A stretch of 64,000 bases of DNA from Stenotrophomonas oahuensis (lineage in GTDB: Bacteria; Pseudomonadota; Gammaproteobacteria; Xanthomonadales; Xanthomonadaceae): positions 3,342,501-3,406,500 of the forward strand of contig NZ_CP115541.1 of the NCBI RefSeq assembly GCF_031834595.1. The letters are read 5' to 3'. Positions within the stretch are counted from its first letter, which is position 1. The number at the start of each line of letters is the position of its first letter. Under the pieces are notes generated by a model. That model did no database searches. It worked only from the letters and a program-made list of their open reading frames with translations, and had not been told where the DNA came from. The position numbers and the translations under genes were made by a program. Positions 17,713 to 26,327 of this stretch are shown here, one piece after another.

Positions 17713-17845
17713 TCGAAGGGCTGATTTCACATGCTGTGATGGCCCTGGTTCAAGCGTGGCGCGCAGGCCGCAAGGCTTAGTGGCGCAGACGTTGCAAGGG
17801 GATGTGTGGTGAGCTCTGGCGGGTACGGGCGGGGAGCCTGTTTCC

Positions 17846-17874
17846 TTGTTATCGCAATATCGCGCGGCTAGGCT
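17846..17874 (+). promoter_or_regulatory. candidate promoter of the GacA-like gene
   Basis: TTGTTA (17846-17851), 17 bp spacer, TAGGCT (17869-17874), 35 bp before the ATG at 17910. By eye only. Confidence 0.4.
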
Positions 17875-17909
17875 TGCCCCGAACGCAGTAGATGAACAAG
17901 GGTGCGTAG

Positions 17910-18557
17910 ATGACGATTCGAGTGTATCTGGTGGACGATCACGCGCTGGTGCGAACCGGCATGAAGATGATTCTGTCCAATGAGACCGACATCGAAGTGG
18001 TCGGCGAAGCCGAGTCTGGTGAAGATGCACTGCCGGACATCCGCCAGCTGCGCCCCGACGTGGTGCTGTGCGACCTGCACCTGCCCGGTGTCAGCGGCAT
18101 GGAAGTCACCGAACGGGTGATCCGCGGCGACCATGGCACCCGCGTCGTCATCGTCTCCGTACTCGAAGACGGCCCCATGCCCAAGCGCCTGCTTGAAGCC
18201 GGTGCCTCCGGTTACATCGGCAAGGCCTGCGATGCCCAGGAACTGCTGCGCGCCGTGCGCGACGCCGCATTGGGCCGCCGTTACCTCGGCAGCAGCATTG
18301 CCCAGAACATCGCCCTGGCCAACGTTGAAGGCAGCCAGTCGCCGTTCGACACCCTGTCACCGCGCGAGTTGGAAGTCGCCCTGCTGCTCACCCAGGGCCT
18401 GCGCCAGGAAGACATCGCCAAGCGCCTCAGTCTCAGCGCCAAGACGGTCAACACCCACAAGGCCCGTCTGTTCGAGAAGATGGGCATCCAGGACAACATC
18501 GCCCTGGCTCGCATGGCGAGCCAGTACGGATTGGTCGACCCCGCGCAGACGTTGTGA
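17910..18557 (+). CDS. GacA/UvrY-type LuxR-family response regulator
   Basis: A 215-residue regulator with a receiver domain (VYLVDDHALVRTGMK, phospho-Asp55 in VVLCDLHLPG, Lys in GYIGKACDAQ) and a C-terminal LuxR helix-turn-helix (LSPRELEVALLLTQGLRQED, SLSAKTVNTHKARLFEKMGI). Length and N-terminus are close to GacA/UvrY, which in gammaproteobacteria drives small RNAs that titrate CsrA. The usual downstream neighbour uvrC is absent; a REP pair and the convergent eda gene follow. Other NarL-family regulators cannot be excluded. Confidence 0.8.
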   Translation: MTIRVYLVDDHALVRTGMKMILSNETDIEVVGEAESGEDALPDIRQLRPDVVLCDLHLPGVSGMEVTERVIRGDHGTRVVIVSVLEDGPMPKRLLEAGASGYIGKACDAQELLRAVRDAALGRRYLGSSIAQNIALANVEGSQSPFDTLSPRELEVALLLTQGLRQEDIAKRLSLSAKTVNTHKARLFEKMGIQDNIALARMASQYGLVDPAQTL

Positions 18558-18560
18558 TCC

Positions 18561-18725
18561 GTAGTGACACGCCATGCGTGTCTGCTTTTCGTTGCGGCGT
18601 CATGAACATCTGACGCCGGGTTTCGATCATCGCTAAGCGTTGGACGCATGTTCGCATCCGCCTGGACAAGCCTTCGGACACTTGTGCCGCGCTGCGCGCG
18701 GTTGACGCGCATGGCGCGTCACTAC
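18561..18725. repeat. SMAG/REP-like inverted pair, widely spaced
   Basis: Direct unit GTAGTGACACGCCATGCGTG (from 18561) and inverse unit GACGCGCATGGCGCGTCACT (18704-18723, then AC) about 115 bp apart, between convergent genes. Confidence 0.7.
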
Positions 18726-18756
18726 GAATTGCTACGTGCGCAGGACGATGGCGTTG

Positions 18757-19416
18757 TTAGCGTGTGCGAACGCGGCTGACGATCTGCGCGGCGGCCGCGG
18801 CGCTGGTCTTGACCTTTTCCCAGTCGCCGCTTTCGATCCAGTTGTTCGGCACCATCCACGAGCCGCCGATGCAGACCACGTTCTTCTGCTCCAGATACTC
18901 GGCCGCCGTCGTTTCAGTAATGCCGCCGGTCGGGCACAGCTTCAGATCCGGAATCGGCCCCGCCAGTCCCTTGATCATCGCCAGCCCGCCCACCGCCGAC
19001 GCCGGGAACAGCTTGCACACCCGGAAGCCGCGCGCGTAGAGCGCCAGCAGTTCCGTCGGCGACGCCGCACCCGGCACCACCGGCAGCGGGGCCGCCGCCA
19101 GCGCATCTGCCATGTGCGCCGGCGTACCCGGCGTCACCAGGAAATCCGCGCCGGCATCAATCGCCTGCTGCATCTGTTCCACCGTCAGCACCGTGCCCGC
19201 GCCCACCACCACATCCGGCAGTTCGCGCTTGAGCATCGCCAGCGCTTCCATCGCCACCGGCGTACGCAGGGTCAGTTCGATCGCCGGCAGACCACCTTCC
19301 AGCAGCGCCGCGCTGACCGCGCGCGCCTGTTCGAGGGTGTGCACGGTGACCACCGGCAGAATGCCGGCGGCGTGGAGCAGGGATTCAGCGCGTTGTTGAT
19401 GTGCGGCGATGGTCAT
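18757..19416 (-). CDS. eda: KDPG/KHG aldolase
   Basis: A 219-residue TIM-barrel aldolase that splits 2-keto-3-deoxy-6-phosphogluconate into pyruvate and glyceraldehyde-3-P. Motifs: GAGTVLT, DFLVTPGT, the Schiff-base Lys in RVCKLFPAS, and LCPTGGITETTAAEYL. ATG at 19416 (MTIAAHQQR) is chosen; an in-frame ATG at 19434 would add six residues. Last gene of the leftward zwf-glk-pgl-edd-eda set, but separated from edd by 250 bp that carry the covarying hairpin element, so its expression may be set separately. Confidence 0.94.
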   Translation of the reverse strand: MTIAAHQQRAESLLHAAGILPVVTVHTLEQARAVSAALLEGGLPAIELTLRTPVAMEALAMLKRELPDVVVGAGTVLTVEQMQQAIDAGADFLVTPGTPAHMADALAAAPLPVVPGAASPTELLALYARGFRVCKLFPASAVGGLAMIKGLAGPIPDLKLCPTGGITETTAAEYLEQKNVVCIGGSWMVPNNWIESGDWEKVKTSAAAAAQIVSRVRTR

Positions 19417-19474
19417 GGAGAAGTATTCCGTCATTGTGCGAGGCCGTATGCGGCCGAGCGTTGTGAGAATGCGT

Positions 19475-19498
19475 GGGCCGGCCAACGGCCGGCGCTAC
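19475..19498 (-). repeat. SMAG/REP-like unit
   Basis: GGGCCGGCCAACGGCCGGCG followed by CTAC, an inverse GTAG-headed palindrome in the edd-eda gap. Confidence 0.7.
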
Positions 19499-19524
19499 CG
19501 GGGAGGCGCAGCGATGTGTCGAGA

Positions 19525-19630
19525 GGTAGCGGCGGGGGCCCTTTCCGGGACCGTCCAAAACATGGATGTTTTGGACGAGCCCCCATGGATGGGTTCACGG
19601 CGTGTCCCGGAAAGGGCCCCCGCCGCTGCC
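19525..19630 (-). repeat. nested covarying hairpin element, copy 3 (short form)
   Basis: Outer arms 19525-19551 and 19604-19630 pair over 26 of 27 positions. Their sequence is unrelated to copies 1 and 2 except for the GGGAC/GTCCC base of the stem. The inner hairpin 19552-19577 has a 12 bp stem with GTCC/GGAC ends and the same AACATCCATGTT centre on the minus strand. The segment linking it to the other arm is only 26 nt (106 in copies 1 and 2) but keeps their two ends (ACGCCGTGAA, CCATGGGGGCT). On the minus strand it is sense to edd. Confidence 0.78.
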
Positions 19631-19668
19631 TCCACCGTGAAACCCACCGCCGCTCTTCGCGACAGAAA

Positions 19669-21585
19669 TCAGGCGTCCTTCGCCTCATGCGGTGCAGCCG
19701 CCGCCGAAGCGCCGCCGCCCAGTTCGTACTCGGCGTCGTAGTTCCAGATGTCGCCGTCTGCGGCTGCCGGGCCACACGAGATCGAGATCGCGCCCTGGTC
19801 CGCCGGACCCACCATGCGGCGGTTCAGCGCGAACAGATTGCGGCCCATGTCGTGACCTGCCGGTGCCGTGTTCGGCGCCAGCTCGCGTGCCGCGAATTCC
19901 GCCGCGTCCACCAGCACCTCCAGCGTGCCCGCTTCGCCGTCCAGACGGATCATGTCGCCCTCGCGCACCCGCGCGATGGCACCGCCACGCGATGCCTCCG
20001 GGGTCAGATGGATCGCCGCCGGGAACTTGCCCGACGCACCCGACAGACGGCCGTCCGTCACCAGCGCCACGCGTCGACCCTGGTTCTGCAGCAAGCCCAG
20101 CAGCGGGGCCAGCGAATGCAGCTCCGGCATCCCGTTCGAACGCGGCCCCTGGTAGCGCACCACCGCCACGAAATCGTGCGGCAGCACGCCCGCTGCATGC
20201 AGCTTGTTCAACACCTGCGGCGCATCCACCACCACCGCCGGCGCTTCGATCGTGCGGTACTGCGGCTTCACCGCCGACAGCTTGATCAGCGAACGCCCCA
20301 GGTTGCCGCGCAGCAGGCGCAGGCCACCCTGGGCCTCGAACGGCTCCGCCACCGGACGCACCACCTCCAGGTCTGCGCTTTCCGTGATGCCCTCGATCCA
20401 GGTCAGGGCACCGTCGCGCAGCGCCGGGTCCTGCGTGTACTGGTGCATCCCGGTTTCCGCCACCGTCACCAGGTCCGCATGCATCAGCCCCGCGTTGATC
20501 AGCTCCCGGAACACGAATGCCGTGCCGCCCGCCGCCGCAAAGCGGTTCACGTCCGCCTCGCCGTTCGGGTACACCCGCGCCAGCAGCGGAATCAGCTGCG
20601 ACAGCTCGTCCATGTCGTCCCAGGTCAGTACGATGCCCGCCGCCCGTGCCACCGCGATCCAGTGGATCGTATGGTTGGTCGAACCGCCCGTCGCCATCAG
20701 CGTGATCACCGCATTGATGATCGCCTTCTCATTGATCAGCCGGCCCAGCGGACGGAAATCGTCGCCCAGTGCCGTGATCTCCAGCGCGCGCTGTGCCGCA
20801 TGGCGGGTCAGTGCATCGCGCAGCGGTGTGCCCGGGTTTACGAACGATGCGCCCGGCAGCTGCACGCCCATCGCTTCCAGCAGCGTCTGGTTCGAGTTGG
20901 CCGTGCCGTAGAACGTGCACGTGCCCACCCCGTGGTACGACGCCGCTTCCACTTCCAGCAGCTCCTCGCGGGTTGCTTCACCGGCCGCGTAGCGCTCGCG
21001 CACCTCCGCCTTCTGCTTGTTCGGAATACCCGGGGTCATCGGGCCCGCCGGCAGGAACACCGCAGGCAGATGGCCGAACGCCAGCGCACCGATCAGCAGG
21101 CCCGGCACGATCTTGTCGCATACACCCAGATACACCGTGGTGTCGAACATGTCGTGGCTCAGCCCGATCGCCGTCGACTGCGCGATCACATCGCGCGAGA
21201 ACAGCGACAGCTCCATGCCCGCCCGGCCCTGGGTCACGCCGTCGCACATCGCCGGCACGCCGCCGGCCACCTGCGCGGTCGCACCCAGCGAGCGTGCGGT
21301 CTCGCGCAGGATCTCCGGGTAATGCTCGAATGGCTGGTGCGCCGACAGCATGTCGTTGTACGCAGTGATGATGCCCAGGTTGGGCGTCACGCCGCCGCGC
21401 AGGCGCGACTTGTCGGTCGGACCGCAGGCCGCGAAGCCGTGCGCCAGGTTGCCGCAGCTCAGGCGCGAACGGAACGGGCCGTCGCGCAGCGCGGCATCCA
21501 CGCCGGCCAGGTAGGCCGCGCGCGAGGCGGCGCTGCGCGCGATGATCCGCGCGGTGATGGCTTCAAGTTGGGGATGCAGGCTCAT
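19669..21585 (-). CDS. edd: 6-phosphogluconate dehydratase
   Basis: A 638-residue dehydratase, first committed enzyme of the Entner-Doudoroff branch, member of the IlvD/Edd family. Cluster-ligand regions are visible in [18 protein letters not shown] and [14 protein letters not shown], with [27 protein letters not shown] and [18 protein letters not shown] near the C-terminal half. Start at 21585 gives [14 protein letters not shown]. It lies 50 bp after pgl and 250 bp before eda. Confidence 0.95.
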   Translation of the reverse strand: MSLHPQLEAITARIIARSAASRAAYLAGVDAALRDGPFRSRLSCGNLAHGFAACGPTDKSRLRGGVTPNLGIITAYNDMLSAHQPFEHYPEILRETARSLGATAQVAGGVPAMCDGVTQGRAGMELSLFSRDVIAQSTAIGLSHDMFDTTVYLGVCDKIVPGLLIGALAFGHLPAVFLPAGPMTPGIPNKQKAEVRERYAAGEATREELLEVEAASYHGVGTCTFYGTANSNQTLLEAMGVQLPGASFVNPGTPLRDALTRHAAQRALEITALGDDFRPLGRLINEKAIINAVITLMATGGSTNHTIHWIAVARAAGIVLTWDDMDELSQLIPLLARVYPNGEADVNRFAAAGGTAFVFRELINAGLMHADLVTVAETGMHQYTQDPALRDGALTWIEGITESADLEVVRPVAEPFEAQGGLRLLRGNLGRSLIKLSAVKPQYRTIEAPAVVVDAPQVLNKLHAAGVLPHDFVAVVRYQGPRSNGMPELHSLAPLLGLLQNQGRRVALVTDGRLSGASGKFPAAIHLTPEASRGGAIARVREGDMIRLDGEAGTLEVLVDAAEFAARELAPNTAPAGHDMGRNLFALNRRMVGPADQGAISISCGPAAADGDIWNYDAEYELGGGASAAAAPHEAKDA

Positions 21586-21635
21586 TGGCTACCGGCTATG
21601 AGTGGGGAACGCAGTAAAGGAAGGTCGGTCACGGG

Positions 21636-22358
21636 TCAGTCGCACCAGTGGATGCGCAGCTTCGGGCCGTCCATGTCGATGGCGTTGAGGATGGGATAGA
21701 GCTGGGCATTGTTGCTTTCCAGTGCCTGCTTCAGCACTTCCAGCTTCTGCTTGCCGCGCAGCAGCAGCAGGCGCTGGCGGCACTTGCGCAGCCCATGCGG
21801 GGTCAGTGTGATGCGCAGCGGCCACTGGTTCGCGCCCGGGCAACCGGTGGCGTCCAGCGCGGCGTAGGGCAGGGTGCTTTCCAGCGCACGACCGAGGTCC
21901 TTCGAACCCGGGAACAGTGATGCGGTGTGGCCGTCATTGCCCATGCCCAGCACCGCCAGCGTCGGCGACTGCGAATGCTGGGCCTGCAGGTTGGCGGTGT
22001 ACACACACTCGGCAATCGGCTTGCCAACCCGCACCAGCGGATCGAAGTGCGCGCTCTCGGCGCGCTTGAGGAAGCTCTCGCGCACCAGCCAGGCATTGCT
22101 GTCGCGGTCGTTAGGCGACAGCCAGCGCTCGTCGACCAGGCTGACTTCAACCCGGTCCCAGTGCACGTCCAGTTCGGCCAGCGCCTGGTACACCGGGGCC
22201 GGCGTGGTGCCGCCGGACAGCAGCAGGCGCGCACGGCCGGTTTCGCGGATGTCCAGATTCAGGCTTTCCGCCATCTCGTTCGCAACCGCTTCAATCCAGG
22301 CATCGGCTTCGCCGTGACGGATCAGTTCGAAGCGTTCAGAAGTGTCGAGTCGGTTCAT
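21636..22358 (-). CDS. pgl: 6-phosphogluconolactonase
   Basis: A 240-residue DevB-type lactonase hydrolysing 6-phosphogluconolactone. Family stretches: LLLSGGTTPAPVYQAL, VEVSLVDERWLSPND with SNAWLVRE, and VLGMGNDGHTASLFPGS, which contains the catalytic His. Its ATG overlaps the glk stop by 4 bp. Placed between glk and edd, completing the route from glucose to 6-phosphogluconate. Confidence 0.93.
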   Translation of the reverse strand: MNRLDTSERFELIRHGEADAWIEAVANEMAESLNLDIRETGRARLLLSGGTTPAPVYQALAELDVHWDRVEVSLVDERWLSPNDRDSNAWLVRESFLKRAESAHFDPLVRVGKPIAECVYTANLQAQHSQSPTLAVLGMGNDGHTASLFPGSKDLGRALESTLPYAALDATGCPGANQWPLRITLTPHGLRKCRQRLLLLRGKQKLEVLKQALESNNAQLYPILNAIDMDGPKLRIHWCD

Positions 22359-23362
22359 GCAGTGCCTCCCGGCAGATCGCGTTCGATGTCGGCGGCATAC
22401 GCAGCCGCGCCCAGCAGGCCCGCATGGCGGTGCATCACCGCCAGCGACGGCACCCGCGACATGATCGAAGAGAAGCGGCCCTTGTGTTCGAAGCGCTGGC
22501 GGAAGCCGGAATGCTGCAGTGAATCGAGCATCTTCGGAACCAGGCCGCCGGTCAGGAACACGCCGTCCCAGGCACCCTGGATCAGCACCAGGTCGCCGGC
22601 AATGGCACCGAACACCGCGCAGAACACGTCCACCGAACGCATCGCCTGCGGATCGCCCTGCAGCGCACGCGCGGTGACATCGGCCGGCTGCAGCAGGCCC
22701 GGATCGAAACCGGCCATCTCGCACACCGCGCGGTGGATGTTGACCAGGCCGGGGCCGCAGATCAGACGTTCGTTGGAGACCCGGCCGAACTGCTCGGACA
22801 GGATTTCCAGAATGCGGATTTCCTCCGGCGTGCCCGGCGGGAAGCTGACGTGGCCGCCTTCGGTTTCCAGCGGATAGCAGCGGCCGTGGCGCAGAATCAG
22901 ACCGCCCACGCCCAGCCCGGTGCCCGGGCCGATCACCGCATAGTTGCGCGGCTGTCCCGGCTTGCCTGGCACCCACGCCGCGCCGCCCACCTGGACCACG
23001 TCGCTGGGCTGCAGCAGTGAGATCGCCATCGCCTGCGCGGCAAAGTCGTTGATCAGGTGCAGCTGGCCGAAGCCGAGCATGTGTGCGGTGCGCGCACGCG
23101 AGATCACCCACGGGTGATTGGTGATGCGCGCTTCGTCACCGTCAACGCGGCCGGCCACCGCGAACACGCCACGGTCGGCGTCGGCCCCGATCTGTTCCAG
23201 GTAATGCCGTGCGGCGTCACCCAGTGAAGGGAAGTCGGCCACCGCGAATTCGCGCACGGTGTCAGCCAGCAGCGGTGCCGCCTGCTGGGTGTCAGCCAGT
23301 GCGAAGCGGGCGTTGGTGCCGCCAATGTCGGCGACCAGCGCCGGAAGGCTGGCGACCGTCAT
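22355..23362 (-). CDS. glk: glucokinase
   Basis: A 335-residue ROK/Glk-type kinase phosphorylating intracellular glucose with ATP. ADIGGTNARFAL is the phosphate-1 motif; LINDFAAQAMAI contains the catalytic Asp; VIGPGTGLGVGGLI and ETEGGHVSF are the glucose-binding signatures. Start at 23362 overlaps the zwf stop, and its stop overlaps the pgl start (both ATGA), so zwf-glk-pgl are tightly coupled. Confidence 0.94.
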   Translation of the reverse strand: MTVASLPALVADIGGTNARFALADTQQAAPLLADTVREFAVADFPSLGDAARHYLEQIGADADRGVFAVAGRVDGDEARITNHPWVISRARTAHMLGFGQLHLINDFAAQAMAISLLQPSDVVQVGGAAWVPGKPGQPRNYAVIGPGTGLGVGGLILRHGRCYPLETEGGHVSFPPGTPEEIRILEILSEQFGRVSNERLICGPGLVNIHRAVCEMAGFDPGLLQPADVTARALQGDPQAMRSVDVFCAVFGAIAGDLVLIQGAWDGVFLTGGLVPKMLDSLQHSGFRQRFEHKGRFSSIMSRVPSLAVMHRHAGLLGAAAYAADIERDLPGGTA

Positions 23363-24798
23363 GCCGGATCCTTGCGGCCAGCATCCGCGTCCACGTCGGC
23401 CGGCAGGAAGCCGGCCGCTTCGGTCGGACCCCACTGGCCGGCGGGGTAGGGCTGCAGCGGCAGCGGCGCGGCCTTCCAGGCTTCGCTCACGCTGTCGATC
23501 CACGCCCATGCCGCGCGCACTTCGTCGTCGCGCACGAACAGCGCGTGGTTGCCGTTGAACGCATCCAGGAACAGGCGCTCATAGGCGATGCGGCGGTGCA
23601 GGCCGGTCGGGACGGACAGCTCCAGTTCCAGCGGGTGCAGTTCCAGTGCGCCCCATTCCGGGCCGGCCAGGCTGCTCATCAGGCCGAGCTCGATGTTTTC
23701 CTGCGGCTGCAGCTGGAAGGTGATGCGGTTGGGCGTGGCGTTGCCGCGATGCGGACGCTCGAACAGCCAGTGAGTGACCGGCTTGAGCGTGACCACCACG
23801 CGCGTGGTGCGCTCGGGCAGGCGCTTGCCGGTAACCAGATGGAACGGCACGCCCGACCAGCGCCAGTTGTCGATATGTGCGGTGACGCCAGCGAAGGTTT
23901 CCACGTCGCTGCCTTCCGGCGGCTGGTAGGCCTGCGCCGGCTGGCCATTGATGCTGCCGGCGGTGTAGCGGCCGCGCACGCTGTCGCGCGCGGCGTGCTT
24001 GGCATCCAGCGGACGCAGGGCACGCAGCACCTTGACCTTCTCGTCGCGCACGCGGTCGGCTTCCAGCGACGCAGGCGGTTCCATCGCAACCAGGCACAGC
24101 AGCTGCAGGATGTGGCTCTGGACCATGTCACGCAGCGCGCCGGAGCGCGCGTAATACGCATCGCGTCCATCCACGCCTTCGCTTTCGGCGACCAGGATGT
24201 GCACCGACTCGATGTAGTTGCGGTTCCACACAGCTTCCAGCAGCGTGTTGCCGAAGCGCAGCGCGATCAGGTTCTGCACCGCGGCCTTGCCCAGGTAGTG
24301 GTCGAGGCGGAACACACGGTCTTCGTCGATCCACTGGCCGATGGTGGTCAGGATGTGTTCGGCGCTGGCGCTGTCGCTGCCGATCGGCTTTTCCAGCATC
24401 AGGCGCGCCGGCGCGGCGAGCGCGCCGCCCAGGGCCAGGCCCTCGCAGGTGGAGATGTACAGGCCCGGCGGAATGGCCAGGTAGCTCACGCACTGGCGGT
24501 GCACCAGGTCGCGGACCGAGTCGGCCACCGACTGCGGATCGCGCAGGTCGACCGAACGGTAGTCAATGCGCTGCAGCAGCGACTGGATGTCATCCTGGCT
24601 GGCCTGCGGCATGGCCTGTTGCAGGCGCGGGCGCAGGATCTCACGGAAGGCCTCGGTGTCATGCGGCGACAGCGCCAGTGCGCGGACCTTGAAGTCTTCC
24701 GGCAGCAGGCCATCGCCGAGCAGGCGCAGCAGTGAGGGGAACAGGTAGCGTTGGGCAAGGTCGCCAGTGGCGCCAAACAGGAAGAGGGTGTCGTGCAT
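23359..24798 (-). CDS. zwf: glucose-6-phosphate 1-dehydrogenase
   Basis: A 479-residue NADP-linked dehydrogenase. LFLFGATGDLAQRYLFPSLL is the coenzyme-binding motif (the usual GASGDLAKR becomes GATGDLAQR), LEKPIG the proline-kinked loop, and RLDHYLGKAAVQNL holds the catalytic His; the conserved Glu after GK is Ala here. Start at 24798 (MHDTLFLFG) matches relatives; an in-frame ATG at 24825 would add nine residues. First gene of the operon. The divergent 354 bp to the ABC gene contain a LacI-type operator; I found no clean zwf promoter there. Confidence 0.94.
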   Translation of the reverse strand: MHDTLFLFGATGDLAQRYLFPSLLRLLGDGLLPEDFKVRALALSPHDTEAFREILRPRLQQAMPQASQDDIQSLLQRIDYRSVDLRDPQSVADSVRDLVHRQCVSYLAIPPGLYISTCEGLALGGALAAPARLMLEKPIGSDSASAEHILTTIGQWIDEDRVFRLDHYLGKAAVQNLIALRFGNTLLEAVWNRNYIESVHILVAESEGVDGRDAYYARSGALRDMVQSHILQLLCLVAMEPPASLEADRVRDEKVKVLRALRPLDAKHAARDSVRGRYTAGSINGQPAQAYQPPEGSDVETFAGVTAHIDNWRWSGVPFHLVTGKRLPERTTRVVVTLKPVTHWLFERPHRGNATPNRITFQLQPQENIELGLMSSLAGPEWGALELHPLELELSVPTGLHRRIAYERLFLDAFNGNHALFVRDDEVRAAWAWIDSVSEAWKAAPLPLQPYPAGQWGPTEAAGFLPADVDADAGRKDPA

Positions 24799-25005
24799 CG
24801 CTCGAGTTTCAGATCCGGGTGACATCGTTGTCAATCGCTTCTCGTCTATGTTCTCGGGGGTGTTGCTGGTGGCGCTGTCCGATTGCTGCAGGTGCAACAT
24901 GAACAGGCGCGTACCCGCCCATCATGGGCCAAACACCGCTGCAATCGGGAGACTGTCGTCTCATCCGCGCACACCGGTGAAGACCGAACCAAGGATACTG
25001 CCACG

Positions 25006-25019
25006 TGAAAACGTTTACA
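25006..25019. promoter_or_regulatory. LacI-family (cre-like) operator
   Basis: TGAAAACGTTTACA, a near-perfect palindrome around the central CG with the TGnAAACGnTnnCA consensus of LacI/CcpA-type operators. It overlaps the -35 hexamer of the ABC-ATPase promoter and lies in the 354 bp zwf/ABC divergent region, otherwise free of recognisable features. The cognate repressor is not encoded in this window. Confidence 0.65.
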
Positions 25020-25042
25020 TGGCAGAATGCGCAGACTGTATT
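25014..25042 (+). promoter_or_regulatory. candidate promoter of the sugar ABC ATPase
   Basis: TTTACA (25014-25019), exact 17 bp spacer, TGTATT (25037-25042), about 110 bp before the chosen start. Its -35 lies inside the operator, suiting simple repression. Confidence 0.5.
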
Positions 25043-25152
25043 CGATTGCAGTGGTCGCCGTCATGCGGCACCACGCCATCGACCTGCCATCGGGAGGGCC
25101 GAAGGCAGTTCCGCACAACAGCCCGGAGAACGGGCGGACTGGAATGGGTGAT

Positions 25153-26247
25153 ATGGCAAAAGTGCAGTTGCAGGGCGTGCGCAAGGTGTACGACAACGGC
25201 CAGGTGGCCGTGCAGGGAGCCACCTTCGAAGTGGCCGACGGCGAATTGATGGTGCTGGTGGGACCGTCCGGCTGCGGCAAGTCGACCCTGCTGCGCATGG
25301 TGGCGGGCCTGGAAGAGATCAGCGGAGGCACCCTGACCATTGGCGACAGGGTGGTCAACGACGTGGCCCCCAAGGACCGTGACATCGCCATGGTGTTCCA
25401 GAGCTATGCCCTGTACCCGCACATGACCGTGGCCGAGAACCTGGCCTTCGGGCTGAAGCTGCGTGGCCACGACAAGGCGACCATCGCCAAGCGGGTCAAC
25501 GAGGCGGCACAGACTCTGGGCCTGACCGAGATGCTGGACAAGCTGCCCAAGGCCATGTCCGGCGGCCAGCGCCAGCGCGTGGCGCTGGGGCGCGCACTGG
25601 TGCGCGAGCCGGCGGTGTTCCTGCTGGATGAGCCGCTGTCCAACCTGGACGCCAAGCTGCGCCACAGCGTGCGCACGGAAATCGCGCAGCTGCATCGCAA
25701 GCTCGGCACCACCATGATCTACGTGACCCACGATCAGGTTGAAGCGATGACCCTGGGGCAGCGCATCGTAGTGCTCAAGGACGGCATCATCCAGCAGATC
25801 GACACGCCGATGGCGCTGTACGACCGCCCGGCCAATCTGTTCGTGGCCGGCTTCCTTGGCAGTCCGGCGATGAACGTGCTGCGTGGCACGCTGGAACGCG
25901 GCAGCGAAGGGCTGGTGGTGGCACAGGCGTCGCTGCGTGCGCCGCTCGGCGATGCAACAGTGGATGCGGCGTGGGTTGGCAAGTCGATTGCCGTGGGCGT
26001 GCGCCCGGAGCATCTGCAGCCGGCAGTGGCCGGTAGTGCGCAAGGCTTCGATGCCGAGATTGAAGGCATTGAACCGGTCGGCAACGAGATCTTCGTCAAC
26101 ATGCGCCACGGCGATCAGGCGCTGGTGATGCGCGTGGCACCGCAGGTGCTGCCGGCGGTGGGGGAATCGATCCGGGTGGCGATCCAGCCACAGGGGCTGC
26201 ATTTCTTTGATGCCGAGTCTGGCGAGCGGTTGAATCACGACGCGTGA
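25153..26247 (+). CDS. UgpC/MalK/MsmX-type sugar ABC transporter ATPase
   Basis: A 364-residue ATPase of the carbohydrate-uptake-1 class. Walker A VGPSGCGKSTLLRM, Q-loop VFQSYALYPHMTV, signature AMSGGQRQRVALGRAL, Walker B AVFLLDEPLSNLD and switch His in VTHDQVEAMTLG. The C-terminal TOBE/regulatory extension (about residues 235-364) includes VGVRPEHLQ. ATG at 25153 follows GGAATGGGTGAT. No permease or binding-protein genes adjoin it, so it probably energises sugar permeases encoded elsewhere, as MsmX does. The LacI-type operator fits sugar control. Confidence 0.92.
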   Translation: MAKVQLQGVRKVYDNGQVAVQGATFEVADGELMVLVGPSGCGKSTLLRMVAGLEEISGGTLTIGDRVVNDVAPKDRDIAMVFQSYALYPHMTVAENLAFGLKLRGHDKATIAKRVNEAAQTLGLTEMLDKLPKAMSGGQRQRVALGRALVREPAVFLLDEPLSNLDAKLRHSVRTEIAQLHRKLGTTMIYVTHDQVEAMTLGQRIVVLKDGIIQQIDTPMALYDRPANLFVAGFLGSPAMNVLRGTLERGSEGLVVAQASLRAPLGDATVDAAWVGKSIAVGVRPEHLQPAVAGSAQGFDAEIEGIEPVGNEIFVNMRHGDQALVMRVAPQVLPAVGESIRVAIQPQGLHFFDAESGERLNHDA

Positions 26248-26253
26248 TCGCGC

Positions 26254-26324
26254 AGGTCACGACCAACGGTCGTGACCTACCGGGGCTGCCTCATGGGTGG
26301 GTCACGACCGTTGGTCGTGACGCC
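26254..26324. repeat. SMAG/REP-like inverted pair
   Basis: Inverse unit GGTCACGACCAACGGTCGTG (ending CTAC at 26280) and direct-type unit GGTCACGACCGTTGGTCGTG (about 26300-26319), between convergent genes. Confidence 0.75.
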
Positions 26325-26327
26325 GGT

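Noticed and set aside
17709..17780. 23-codon frame overlapping the PAP2 stop (starts [10 protein letters not shown])
   Set aside because: Start is coupled by ATGA, but there is no independent support and the length is within chance; worth only a Ribo-seq glance.
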